A program made the position numbers and the translations under genes. From an uncultured Chitinophagaceae bacterium (GTDB lineage Bacteria; Bacteroidota; Bacteroidia; Chitinophagales; Chitinophagaceae): a stretch of 17,215 bases of DNA. Where the stretch lies: the NCBI GenBank assembly GCA_946885335.1, contig CAMPGG010000038.1, positions 1 through 17,215 on the forward strand, read 5' to 3'. The notes beneath the pieces are model-generated. The model was not told where the DNA came from. It made no database searches and saw only the letters and a program-made list of their open reading frames with translations. This document shows, one piece after another, positions 1 through 8,326 of this stretch. Numbering within the stretch: the first letter of the stretch is position 1; each line of letters starts with the position of its first letter.

Positions 1-405
1 CCTGCCATAAACATTGAAATAATCATTACCTGCATTGTGATGATTGAAATTGATTTTCAAATCATAGGTTCCGTCTGAATGACATTCTCCTGCGTCTGTT
101 CTTAATTCATTGATTGAACATTTTCTTTCTTCACAAATTGGCGGTTTAAATTCCGCAACTAAAAAGCAATCAGGCTTATCTTTAATAACGATTTTAATAA
201 AGTCAAAATCTTTTCCACTTCTTTTAAAATGGTCAATGCTAATGGGCAGGTCTGTTAATTTATAACTGCCTATCTTTTGATTGTTCCGGGTAAATACATC
301 AAAATAATCATTTCCCGTGTTCTCGTATTTAAAATGGATGGAGAGTTTGTAAGTACTGTCAGAAGTACATTCACCAGCTTCGATGCGCAGGTCACTCAAA
401 ATGCA
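1..405 (-). repeat. Tandem 95-codon coding repeat, second copy incomplete
   Basis: Copy one covers 405-121 and copy two starts at 120 and runs off the window, both read on the minus strand. The period is exactly 285 bases judged from the paired Cys, AGEC and GNDYF motifs. The match is clear at protein level and loose at DNA level, so the duplication is old rather than a recent slippage product. Confidence 0.75.
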
Positions 406-516
406 TGCTTCTTCTTCCATGTTCAGATCTGCCTCCCGTTGACATGCAAGAAAAGCAAATATCAAAATGCAGCAAGCTATGATATTAACTTTGGCCACTT
501 TTAAATTTACATTCAT
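1..516 (-). CDS. Repeat-containing lipoprotein, amino-terminal part (cut by window edge)
   Basis: The frame is open from ATG at 516 to the window edge, giving 172 residues without a stop. Residues 1-24 form a lipoprotein signal: Lys6 and Lys9, a hydrophobic core (IIACCILIFAFLA) and a lipobox ending at Cys25, followed by an acidic stretch (EADLNMEEE) of the kind that follows the lipidated Cys in exported Bacteroidota lipoproteins. The mature part holds two copies of a 95-residue unit (about 38-132 and 133 onward) that align without gaps: AGEC/TSDSTYKL against AGEC/HSDGTYDL, and GNDYFDVF against GNDYFNVY. Each unit carries conserved cysteines, for example Cys38/Cys133 and Cys50/Cys145. ATAAAGGGTGAAA just before the ATG contains a plausible ribosome binding site, unusual for this group. 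The gene diverges from asnS. The family is not recognised; a beta-rich, surface-exposed role is inference. Confidence 0.8.
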   Translation of the reverse strand, partial: MNVNLKVAKVNIIACCILIFAFLACQREADLNMEEEACILSDLRIEAGECTSDSTYKLSIHFKYENTGNDYFDVFTRNNQKIGSYKLTDLPISIDHFKRSGKDFDFIKIVIKDKPDCFLVAEFKPPICEERKCSINELRTDAGECHSDGTYDLKINFNHHNAGNDYFNVYGR

Positions 517-617
517 TTTCACCCTTTATAAAATTTATTTGGGATCTATTCAACCTTAAAAAAACCGGGAAATTTTTAGCGGTTCCTGGTTCAACCAGCT
601 TAATCTGTGCTGTTTTA

Positions 618-625
618 TATCTTTG
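618..625 (+). promoter_or_regulatory. Putative -7 promoter element for asnS (TATCTTTG)
   Basis: TATCTTTG is a full match to the Bacteroidota -7 consensus TAnnTTTG and lies 40 bases before the asnS start. No TTG was seen 19-21 bases further upstream, so only half of the promoter is supported. Confidence 0.45.
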
Positions 626-665
626 CTGCCGTTTTACCTTGAAAAGGGTTTTCAAATACTAATTT

Positions 666-2105
666 ATGTTCAACAAACGCATCAAAATAAAGGAGTTATT
701 AGCTGTAGAACCACAGCAACAGGAAGTAACAGTCATGGGTTGGGTACGTACTTTTCGCAACAATCAGTTCATTGCCTTAAATGACGGATCAACCAATAAT
801 AACCTGCAGGTAGTAATGGAGTTGGGTAAATTTGGCGATGATCTTTTAAAACGCATCACCACCAGCGCCTCTTTAAAAGTAACCGGCATCGTGGTTCCTT
901 CCTTAGGCAAAGGACAGAAGCTGGAATTAAAGGCAACACAGGTTGAAATTTTGGGTGATTGTGATGCTGAAAAATATCCGCTTCAACCCAAAAAACACAG
1001 CCTGGAGTTTTTGCGTGAGATTGCTCATTTAAGATTTCGCACAAATACATTTGGTTCCGTATTCCGGGTAAGAAATGCATTGGCATTTGCCGTTCATAAA
1101 TTCTTTAATGAAAAAGGTTTTGTGTATATGCACACACCCATCATTACAGCAAGTGATGCGGAAGGTGCAGGTGAAATGTTTAAAGTAACTACGCTGCCTT
1201 TTGATAATACACCCAAAAACGATGATGGCTCAATAAACTATAAAGAAGATTTTTTTGGCCGGGCAACCAATCTAACGGTCAGTGGCCAGTTGGAAGGTGA
1301 ACTGGCTGCAACTGCATTTGGTGATATTTATACATTCGGTCCAACATTCAGGGCCGAGAATTCAAACACAGCCAGGCATCTTGCGGAATTCTGGATGATA
1401 GAACCTGAAATGGCTTTTTATGACCTGGAGGATAATGCCAACCTGGCAGAAGAATTCATTAAATATATTATTCGCTATGCTATGGACAATTGCCGGGAAG
1501 ATCTTGATTTCCTGGCCCAAAGACTGGCTGATGAGGAAAAACAAAAACCCCAATTGGAGCGCAGCGAAATGGGGCTGATTGAGAGACTCGAATTTGTTAT
1601 TCAAAACGATTTTGAAAGATTAACCTATACAGAAGCCATTAAAATTTTAAAAGAAAGCAATCATAATAAGAAAAAGAAATTTCAATACCTGGTAGAAGAT
1701 TGGGGCGTTGATTTACAGAGTGAGCATGAACGTTACCTGGTTGAAAAACATTTTAAAAAGCCGGTTATCCTGACTGATTATCCAAAAGACATCAAATCGT
1801 TTTATATGCGATTAAATGATGATGGAAAAACTGTGGCAGCGATGGATATTTTGGCTCCGGGTATTGGTGAAATTGTCGGTGGCTCACAAAGAGAAGAAAG
1901 GATGGATGTTTTGGAAAGAAGAATGAAAGAAATGAATATTCCTTCCGAAGAAATGTGGTGGTACCTCGATACACGCCGTTATGGAACGGTTCCGCATGCG
2001 GGTTTTGGATTAGGTTTTGAAAGAATGGTTCAATTTGTTACGGGTATGACGAATATCCGGGATGTAATACCTTTTCCACGCACACCTAAAAGCGCAGAAT
2101 TTTAA
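666..2105 (+). CDS. asnS: Asparaginyl-tRNA synthetase
   Basis: This cytoplasmic class IIb synthetase charges tRNA-Asn with asparagine using ATP. The 479 residues are close to the usual bacterial length. Residues about 18-98 form the OB-fold anticodon-binding domain ([13 protein letters not shown]). The catalytic domain follows: a motif 1 region near 132-160 ([14 protein letters not shown]), the [10 protein letters not shown] segment at 203-212, motif 2 at 228-248 ([21 protein letters not shown]) and motif 3 at 446-455 ([10 protein letters not shown]) followed by RDVIPFPR. The EFWMIEPEM form and the overall layout favour AsnRS over the related AspRS and LysRS. It is divergent from the repeat lipoprotein and convergent with the universal stress gene, leaving only 9 bases between the two stop codons. 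Confidence 0.97.
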   Translation: MFNKRIKIKELLAVEPQQQEVTVMGWVRTFRNNQFIALNDGSTNNNLQVVMELGKFGDDLLKRITTSASLKVTGIVVPSLGKGQKLELKATQVEILGDCDAEKYPLQPKKHSLEFLREIAHLRFRTNTFGSVFRVRNALAFAVHKFFNEKGFVYMHTPIITASDAEGAGEMFKVTTLPFDNTPKNDDGSINYKEDFFGRATNLTVSGQLEGELAATAFGDIYTFGPTFRAENSNTARHLAEFWMIEPEMAFYDLEDNANLAEEFIKYIIRYAMDNCREDLDFLAQRLADEEKQKPQLERSEMGLIERLEFVIQNDFERLTYTEAIKILKESNHNKKKKFQYLVEDWGVDLQSEHERYLVEKHFKKPVILTDYPKDIKSFYMRLNDDGKTVAAMDILAPGIGEIVGGSQREERMDVLERRMKEMNIPSEEMWWYLDTRRYGTVPHAGFGLGFERMVQFVTGMTNIRDVIPFPRTPKSAEF

Positions 2106-2114
2106 AAATATTTT

Positions 2115-2942
2115 TTATTCGTGGATGCAAAGCACTGGTATGTGGGATTCAAATACCAGTTGCCGGGTTGAGCTTTTACGGAAAAGACCATCCAGTAGTT
2201 TGTGTTTTTTAGGAATGGTAATCACCAGGTCAAGGTTGTTTTCCTCTGCAAACTTGTTGATGCCATCTTCAATATCTTTTTCCTCAATAAAATGATATTG
2301 TGGATTTAAGTCTTTTAAAAGCGTATGCAGGTAAAGGGATTCTTCGGGGGTTTCGGGTTTAAAATGTTTATTTTCATAATCCACGTTCAACACGTGCAGG
2401 GAGGCACCAAATAGCCGCACCAGTTCTTCAATATAATGTGTTGGCGTAGTTTCAATAACCTTGCGGAAATCACAGGCAAACCCTACTTTTTTTATTCCTT
2501 TATAATTGGAACCCGGTGGCACCACAATGACGGGGCATGTCAAATGTTTAATAGCCGTTAACGTAGTACTGCCAAATAAAATCCGTTCCATTCCGGTTGA
2601 TCCCCGGCTACCCATAACGACCATAAAAGGATGCATGCGTTTGCAAAGTTCTTCCAGTTCATCAACCGTATTTCCCATCGTGGCTTCCGTTGTTACCGTT
2701 ACGGGTTTATCGGAAGTTATATGCGCTAATCCTTTTTTTAAATATTCAAGTTGTTCCTCCGCATTCTTTTTCAATTCTTCCACGGAAACAATCACCACCG
2801 GAACATCAGATACGGCTACGGGTACCTGGTATACATGGTATAAATGGACGGCGGCGCCAATTTCCTTGGCCATTTCAACCGCATAATTCATAGCTGAAGT
2901 GGCCGAAGCGGAAAAATCAGTAGGAACAACAATTCTTTTCAT
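2115..2942 (-). CDS. Universal stress protein, tandem UspA-type
   Basis: A 275-residue cytoplasmic protein with two Usp alpha/beta folds. Domain one (1-about 147) starts with the typical KRIVVPTDFS strand and nucleotide-site Asp9. It carries the full ATP-binding motif G-x2-G-x9-G-S at Gly111, Gly114, Gly124 and Ser125, followed by CPVIVVP. Domain two (about 150-275) starts KKVGFACDF and ends HIPVLCIHE but has lost the glycine motif; the matching stretch reads IPKKHKLLDGLFRKSS. One ATP-binding and one degenerate domain is a common design for Bacteroidota Usp proteins. Members of the family help cells survive starvation or redox stress, often by ATP binding, but the partner here is unknown. The ATG at 2942 sits at the expected amino terminus; no clear ribosome binding site is present. 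Confidence 0.93.
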   Translation of the reverse strand: MKRIVVPTDFSASATSAMNYAVEMAKEIGAAVHLYHVYQVPVAVSDVPVVIVSVEELKKNAEEQLEYLKKGLAHITSDKPVTVTTEATMGNTVDELEELCKRMHPFMVVMGSRGSTGMERILFGSTTLTAIKHLTCPVIVVPPGSNYKGIKKVGFACDFRKVIETTPTHYIEELVRLFGASLHVLNVDYENKHFKPETPEESLYLHTLLKDLNPQYHFIEEKDIEDGINKFAEENNLDLVITIPKKHKLLDGLFRKSSTRQLVFESHIPVLCIHE

Positions 2943-3051
2943 GCAGAAAAATTACTAAATAAATATCAATATTGTCATGACTTTCAACCTTTGATAATGA
3001 AAAAGTTTTATGGAAAGAACAGGGAAGAAGCATCTTTCCATAAACATCATT

Positions 3052-3582
3052 ATGCAAAACATTACTGCACAAATGCGAAAGGCACCCAAAGGCGTTGTTC
3101 GCTTAAAGAAACATGTTTTAAAAGTAGACATGACGCCGATGGTGGACCTGGGTTTTCTACTGATCACCTTTTTTATTTTAACGGCAGAAATGTCGAAACC
3201 CTCGGTCTCTGATCTTTATATGCCAAAGGACGGACCCTCAACAAAACTTGGCGAAAAAGATGCCTTAACCATTATTCTTCGGGATCATAATCAAATAATG
3301 TACTACAAAGGAAGTTTTGAAATGGCCATGCAGAAAAATACTATTCAATTCACTGCAGCAAATAGTCCAACCGGTATCCGGCAGGCCATACAGGATATGC
3401 AACGTTCATTTGGTTCCGGGCAAAATGCCTCCGATAATATGATGTTGCTGATCAAACCAACTGAACTGGCATCCTATGGCGATGTAGTTGGTATTTTGGA
3501 TGAAGTGCTGATCAATGATGTAAAAAAATATGCGATCATGGAATTGTCTGAAGCAGAAAAGCAATTCCTGGCTAAATTTTAA
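3052..3582 (+). CDS. exbD: ExbD/TolR-family biopolymer transport protein
   Basis: ExbD-type proteins are single-pass inner-membrane proteins that work with ExbB to pass proton-motive force to TonB or Tol systems. With the start at 3052 the protein has 176 residues: a basic cytoplasmic amino terminus (RLKKHVLKVD), one membrane helix at about 30-47 (TPMVDLGFLLITFFIL) with the family's essential Asp at residue 32, then a periplasmic domain ending in the typical LLIKPTELASYGDVV-ILDEV segment. The same frame is open upstream to an ATG at 3010, but those 14 residues look unlike an ExbD start, so 3052 was preferred; 3010 remains possible. No ExbB, second ExbD or TonB gene adjoins it. Its neighbours are a divergent stress gene and an unrelated oxygenase. 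Confidence 0.88.
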   Translation: MQNITAQMRKAPKGVVRLKKHVLKVDMTPMVDLGFLLITFFILTAEMSKPSVSDLYMPKDGPSTKLGEKDALTIILRDHNQIMYYKGSFEMAMQKNTIQFTAANSPTGIRQAIQDMQRSFGSGQNASDNMMLLIKPTELASYGDVVGILDEVLINDVKKYAIMELSEAEKQFLAKF

Positions 3583-3691
3583 AAAATTGGATAAGGAAAA
3601 TGGTGTAATAGTTACAAACAGAAAAATTCGGTATAATGCAAGCCTGTTTTGTAATTTTATCTTCCCATTCTAATTTTTTAAAATAAAGTAT

Positions 3692-4636
3692 ATGAACATA
3701 CCGGTAGTTGACTTATCAGATTTCCAAAGCGGCGACGCAAACAAAAAACAACAATTTGTTCAACAGTTAGGTAATGCATACGAAGAAGTAGGTTTTGTTG
3801 CAGTGAAAAATCATGGTATTCCCGATGATCTCATTGCCGATCTGTATAAATACGTGCAACAATTTTTTGCATTACCACCGGATACCAAACATCAATACGA
3901 ATTAAAAGAACTGGCAGGCCAGCGGGGTTATACTTCATTTGGCCGGGAGCATGCCAAAGGTTTTGATGCCCCGGATCTGAAAGAGTTTTTCCAGTTCGGG
4001 CAAACCGTAACGGATGACGATCCTGTAAAATCTGAATACCCCGATAATGTGGAAGTCAAAGAAGTTCCTGAATTTACTCCTACTCTTCGGGAAGCCTACC
4101 GGCAGTTTGAAAAATCTGGCAAAGCATTATTGCAGGCAATTGCATTGTATCTTGGACTAAAGGAAAATTATTTTGATGAATACGTTCATAATGGAAATTC
4201 CATTTTAAGAGCTATTCATTATCCTCCCATAACCAATGAACCCAAATCAGCAATTCGTGCCGAACAACACGAAGATATCAACCTGATCACTTTATTAGTC
4301 GGCGCCTCCGCCGATGGATTGCAGATACAAACCAAAAAAGGTGATTGGGTGCCAGTCACTTCCTTACCCGAGCAAATTGTGGTTAATGTGGGAGATATGC
4401 TTCAACGTTTAACCAATAACAAATTAAAATCTACCACGCATCGCGTAGTTAATCCGCCCAGGGAAATGTGGGGCACCAGTCGTTTCTCCATTCCATTTTT
4501 TTTACATCCCCGCAGCTCTATGAATCTTGCCTGCCTGGAAGGTTGCATTAACGATGAAACACCAAAGGCATATGAAGATGCAACTGCCGGTGAATATTTG
4601 GATGAAAGATTAAGGGAGATTGGTTTGAAAAAATAA
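3692..4636 (+). CDS. Isopenicillin N synthase-family Fe(II)/2-oxoglutarate-dependent oxygenase
   Basis: A soluble 314-residue non-haem iron oxygenase with the two-part layout of this family. The amino-terminal DIOX_N region (1-about 120) starts IPVVDLSDF and contains GFVAVKNHGIP. The carboxy-terminal 2OG-FeII_Oxy core (about 165-275) has the iron ligands His193 and Asp195 in QHEDINLITLL and His250 in STTHRVVNPP, plus the Arg264-x-Ser266 pair (RFSIPFFLHP) that binds the 2-oxoglutarate carboxylate in most members. All key residues are present, so it should be active. Bacterial members act on varied small substrates, and the one used here cannot be read from sequence. The gene stands alone, with about 110 bases before it and 80 after it; a promoter was not recognised. 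Confidence 0.93.
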   Translation: MNIPVVDLSDFQSGDANKKQQFVQQLGNAYEEVGFVAVKNHGIPDDLIADLYKYVQQFFALPPDTKHQYELKELAGQRGYTSFGREHAKGFDAPDLKEFFQFGQTVTDDDPVKSEYPDNVEVKEVPEFTPTLREAYRQFEKSGKALLQAIALYLGLKENYFDEYVHNGNSILRAIHYPPITNEPKSAIRAEQHEDINLITLLVGASADGLQIQTKKGDWVPVTSLPEQIVVNVGDMLQRLTNNKLKSTTHRVVNPPREMWGTSRFSIPFFLHPRSSMNLACLEGCINDETPKAYEDATAGEYLDERLREIGLKK

Positions 4637-4716
4637 AATCATTGTACATCTATCAAGAACTGTTTCTTCATGGATATTTTGTTTGGAAGAACTTCAATCA
4701 GTGAAGCTGTAATCGC

Positions 4717-5595
4717 ATGGTAACATTTCAAACATTAGAAAACATTTCGTTAGCCGATATCACTGGAGTTTTCAACTTAGCATTTTCAGATTATATCGTT
4801 CCGCTGAAGCTGACAGAAGAACAATTAGCCGATAAAATCATTAGTGACAATATAAAACTGGAATATTCTGTTGGTGCTTTTGAAAATAAAAAACTGGTAG
4901 GATTTATCCTGCATGGTTATGGATTGGTCAATGGTAAAAAAGTTGTTTACAATGCAGGCACCGGAGTTATACCAGCAAACCGTGGTCATAAACTTACAAA
5001 CAGGATGTACGATTTTATTTTACCTGCTTTACAGTTACAACATATAGACAAAGTTTTATTAGAAGTTATCACCCAAAATAAGCCTGCCATTCTATCTTAT
5101 GAAAAGGCTGGTTTTAAAACCGTGCGAAAACTCAGTTGCTTTAAGGGCGAGCTGAAACAAGATGAGATTTATAATGATGATTATGAAATACGTTCATTAG
5201 AAAATTATGATTGGGAAAGATTGCAATCATTTTGGGATTGGCAACCAACATGGCCCAATTCAATCATGGCAGCAGAGAATTTAAAAAGAAGCAATACATC
5301 CATTGGAATTTTTCTCCAAAATGTTTTAACAGGATACCTGGTTTATAATTCCAAAACCAAAAGAATACAACAATTTGCTATTGACAAAGGCCACCGCAAC
5401 CAGGGTCTTGCCAAAAAGTTATTCAATCATATTGCCACAAATTATGACCCCAATATTACCATCATCAATATTCCGGCAGATGCTACCAGTTCAATTAACC
5501 TGATGGAGCGTTTGGGTCTTGAAAATTATATCAACCAATTTGAAATGGAACTCTGTTTAAATAAAAAACGATATTATGGACAAAATAAATATTGA
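4717..5595 (+). CDS. Double-domain GNAT N-acetyltransferase
   Basis: The 292 residues make two GNAT folds. The first (1-about 145) includes VGFILHGYGLVNGKKVVYNAGTG, a weak acetyl-CoA loop (NRGHKL, residues 89-93) and AILSYEKAGFK near 124-134. The second (about 155-280) has a cleaner acyl-CoA motif RNQGLA at 227-232 and ends with SINLMERLGLEN. Families with this layout usually keep one catalytic half and one degenerate half; here the second half looks the more intact for cofactor binding. The acceptor substrate is unknown. The gene ends 20 bases inside the following cupin frame, so the two are probably translated together. Confidence 0.85.
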   Translation: MVTFQTLENISLADITGVFNLAFSDYIVPLKLTEEQLADKIISDNIKLEYSVGAFENKKLVGFILHGYGLVNGKKVVYNAGTGVIPANRGHKLTNRMYDFILPALQLQHIDKVLLEVITQNKPAILSYEKAGFKTVRKLSCFKGELKQDEIYNDDYEIRSLENYDWERLQSFWDWQPTWPNSIMAAENLKRSNTSIGIFLQNVLTGYLVYNSKTKRIQQFAIDKGHRNQGLAKKLFNHIATNYDPNITIINIPADATSSINLMERLGLENYINQFEMELCLNKKRYYGQNKY

Positions 5596-5935
5596 AGAAA
5601 AACTTTCTTTATTTAATGATTATTGGAATCCCCGCATTGTGGGCGAATTGAATGGGCAGCATGTGAAATTAGCTAAATTGAAAGGTGAATTTATCTGGCA
5701 CAAGCATGATAATGAAGATGAAATGTTTTATGTTTTGAAAGGCATTTTGAAAATGGAATTCCGGGATAAGATTGTCGAAATAAAAGAGAATGAATTTCTG
5801 ATCGTGCCTAAAGGTGTTGAACATAAGCCGGTGGCAGATGAAGAAGTTTCTTTATTATTGTTTGAGCCGGCATCAACTTTAAATACCGGGGATACAAAAA
5901 ATGAATTGACGAGAGAAAGTCTTGAAAGAATTTAA
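5576..5935 (+). CDS. Small single-domain cupin protein
   Basis: A 119-residue beta-barrel protein, the usual size for a single cupin. Cupin motif 1 is complete: His42-x-His44-x4-Glu49-x6-Gly56 (WHKHDNEDEMFYVLKG). Motif 2 follows as Pro78-x-Gly80-x2-His83 (VPKGVEHKP). These three His and one Glu would bind one metal ion. Such small cupins include sugar isomerase-like, mannose-6-phosphate isomerase-like and dioxygenase-like proteins, and the reaction cannot be told from sequence. The ATG lies inside the preceding acetyltransferase gene (20-base overlap, different frame), a sign of translational coupling and shared function or regulation. Confidence 0.9.
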   Translation: MDKINIEEKLSLFNDYWNPRIVGELNGQHVKLAKLKGEFIWHKHDNEDEMFYVLKGILKMEFRDKIVEIKENEFLIVPKGVEHKPVADEEVSLLLFEPASTLNTGDTKNELTRESLERI

Positions 5936-6064
5936 TCGCAATATTTTTTCCAATAAAAAAAATGTTAACACCATTCATTTAAAATCATTCCCTTTCATCC
6001 ACTGAATTCCTCATTTCGTTACAATTGAAATCCTGCCAGTAAAAAATTTTTACAACTTTGCAGG

Positions 6065-8317
6065 ATGAACAAATTATTCAGGTTTAAACGACCAAGCCTA
6101 TCTGCTATGTTGTTTAAATTAATTCCAGCCATTTTATCGCTTTTTGTATTTGTAAATGCCGGCGCACAGTCAGATATTTTATATTATAAAAATGCACCGC
6201 CAGGTTTTGCAAAAACAAAAATTCCCAAACATTTATTGAAAGAGGACATGCAGGTCTGGCAAAAAACCATGGAAGAAAGTCATGTGAATCCTTACCATGC
6301 AATCAGCCCTGCGGCAATGCAACAATTGCAAAAGAATATCCTGGATGAATTGCCGGATAGTGTAACTCATTTTGAAGCAAGTTTTGCCATCAGCCGCCTG
6401 ATCGGCGCATTGGATGAAGGTCATCTTGGCTTTAGTACAAACCGGGTTAGCGACAGCATGTTTGCCTATCACAGCGTACGTTTCCCCTACCAACTTTATG
6501 AAATTAATGATGAAAGCCTTGTTGTGCAGCGTGACCTCGGTAGCGGATTTCAATTGCCTGCATTCAGCCGGATCATAGAAGTGAATGGTGTTCCGGTAAA
6601 ACAATTGTACGATAAGTATTCAAAACTTTTTGGCGGGCTTGAACCATGGAGAAAATTGATGGTAAAGAATTATTTCCGCAAATTATTGTACCTGGATGGT
6701 TTGGAAAGTCCTTTTAAGATTAAGGCAATAAATGGGAATGATACACTGAACTTTACCAAAGCGGGTTATACATATGAGCAAACTGATAGTCTTGCCAAAG
6801 TACTTTCGGTTGATCAGCCTGTTTATAAACCTTTCTCCTTTCGTTTTTTAGAAAATAATATTGCATTGATTGAGTTTAATACGATGAATGGAAAACTGAA
6901 AGATTCTTTTTCAGTATTTCTTCGTGATGCATTTACACAGATCAATCAAAAAAAGGCGAATGGATTAATTATTGACATCCGCAAGAATGGTGGTGGTGAT
7001 AGTGGATTGGGTGATACCCTTTTAAGTTATATCACCAATAAACCTTATCGTAATACAAGTGGAATGAAGTTGCGCATCAGCAAACATTCAAAAGCCTTCG
7101 CAGCATTACTTGGTGCAAATGATCCGTTTAAGGATTGGGAGAATGGAAAATTGTATGAATATAATGTGACTGAATTAAAAAAACCGGCAGACAATCCATT
7201 GCGGTATAATGGAAAAGTTGTTGTATTGATTGGCACTGGTACATTCAGCAGTGCCAATATGCTGACTAATGCCATTAAAGATTACCAGCTGGCCACGCTA
7301 GTTGGTGAAACAACGGCAGAACCTGCCAATGACTTTGGAGAAATAATGTATTTCATGCTGCCTAATACTTACATCGTAGCACCTACCGCTATAAAAATGT
7401 TTATGCGGGCAAATGGAGATGAAAAAGATTTTGATGGCATCAAGCCTGATATTGAAGTTGCGAACACTTCTGAAGATTTTCACCAGGATAGAGACCGTGT
7501 TTTAGAAACCGCTATCAATTGGTTTACTACCGGAAATGCCTGTGAGAACTTATTAAAAAAGCATGCTGATTGGGTTGAAACGCCTGCAACAAAATGGGAT
7601 TTTTCAATTAACAATAATGCAGGTGGCAGTTTGTTTTATTTTGGCGCAATACATTCTGATGACCCGAAACACGAACAAATTAACAGGATTAAAAAACAAT
7701 GGGAATTAGTGAAACCCACCATGGCTTTTTTCGAAGGACCCAACAGGGGTATTGCAGAAACTGGCGAAACAACCATTGAAAAATATGGCGAATCAGGGTA
7801 TGTGAGATTTCTTGCTGACAAGAAAAAAATACCTGTGAAAAGCCTGGAACCTGGCCCGATGGATATTTATAATCACCTGGTATCAATTTATCCCCAGCAA
7901 CAGGTAGATATTTATATGTTGACCAAAGAAGCGATGCGATTGCGAACAAGGAAAGAATATAATAAAGCACAGATTGAAAGTGAATTGGAAAAAATGATTG
8001 CCCTATTTTCCAAAATGGCTGGCGATAAAAAATTAAGCATTCAATCCATTAGCGAACTGCAAATTGCTTTTTCAAAATACTGGCCAGGCCTTAACTGGTG
8101 GGAGGCTCCTCAATCCTGGTTTGATCCGTTAAAACGTTCTGCTGAAACCGGGGGTATATTTACAAACGATATCAATACATCTTCATCAGCTTTCCGTGAT
8201 CTGCATATGCTGCGTATTCTTTCAGCGGCCGTACAAAAAGGAGAAAGGGTTTTTGCCGTTGTTGGAAGAAATCATGTGCCTATGCAGGTAGATGCTCTCG
8301 CATGCATGATTAAATAG
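6065..8317 (+). CDS. Exported S41 peptidase-like protein fused to a TIKI/TraB/EreA-like domain
   Basis: A 750-residue protein with a signal peptide (basic start, hydrophobic 14-30, likely cleavage after AGA at 34). Residues about 55-490 resemble S41 (C-terminal-processing/tricorn-like) peptidases: a helical cap (IGALDEGHLGFS), a PDZ-like strand pair with RIIEVNGVPV at 169-178, the core LIIDIRKNGGG at 301-311, and the nucleophile region TFSSAN at 393-398 (Ser395 or Ser396). The Lys of classical CtpA/Prc enzymes is not at the matching place (GETTAEPAND), as in other S41 subgroups. Residues about 520-745 look like the TIKI/TraB/EreA/ChaN superfamily: a first G-x2-H (Gly527-His530), Glu557 in FFEGPN, and a second G-x2-H (Gly734-His737). 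The two parts lie in one uninterrupted frame. Substrates are unknown. A GNAT gene follows after 9 bases. Confidence 0.82.
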   Translation: MNKLFRFKRPSLSAMLFKLIPAILSLFVFVNAGAQSDILYYKNAPPGFAKTKIPKHLLKEDMQVWQKTMEESHVNPYHAISPAAMQQLQKNILDELPDSVTHFEASFAISRLIGALDEGHLGFSTNRVSDSMFAYHSVRFPYQLYEINDESLVVQRDLGSGFQLPAFSRIIEVNGVPVKQLYDKYSKLFGGLEPWRKLMVKNYFRKLLYLDGLESPFKIKAINGNDTLNFTKAGYTYEQTDSLAKVLSVDQPVYKPFSFRFLENNIALIEFNTMNGKLKDSFSVFLRDAFTQINQKKANGLIIDIRKNGGGDSGLGDTLLSYITNKPYRNTSGMKLRISKHSKAFAALLGANDPFKDWENGKLYEYNVTELKKPADNPLRYNGKVVVLIGTGTFSSANMLTNAIKDYQLATLVGETTAEPANDFGEIMYFMLPNTYIVAPTAIKMFMRANGDEKDFDGIKPDIEVANTSEDFHQDRDRVLETAINWFTTGNACENLLKKHADWVETPATKWDFSINNNAGGSLFYFGAIHSDDPKHEQINRIKKQWELVKPTMAFFEGPNRGIAETGETTIEKYGESGYVRFLADKKKIPVKSLEPGPMDIYNHLVSIYPQQQVDIYMLTKEAMRLRTRKEYNKAQIESELEKMIALFSKMAGDKKLSIQSISELQIAFSKYWPGLNWWEAPQSWFDPLKRSAETGGIFTNDINTSSSAFRDLHMLRILSAAVQKGERVFAVVGRNHVPMQVDALACMIK

Positions 8318-8326
8318 AAAAAATTA

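Noticed and set aside
277..504. 75-codon plus-strand open frame
   Set aside because: It lies antisense to the lipoprotein, whose minus-strand frame has a signal, lipobox and internal repeats; the plus-strand frame has none of these.
2506..2886. 126-codon plus-strand open frame inside the universal stress gene
   Set aside because: The opposite strand carries a complete Usp protein with an intact ATP motif; the plus-strand product is serine-rich with no recognisable domain.
2986..2993. AACCTTTG as a -7 element for exbD
   Set aside because: It matches TAnnTTTG at all but the first base, but no -33 element lies at 19-21 bases, so it was not listed as a feature.
3632..3637. TATAAT sequence before the oxygenase gene
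   Set aside because: Bacteroidota primary promoters do not use the Escherichia-type -10 box, and no TTGACA-like element lies at the proper distance.
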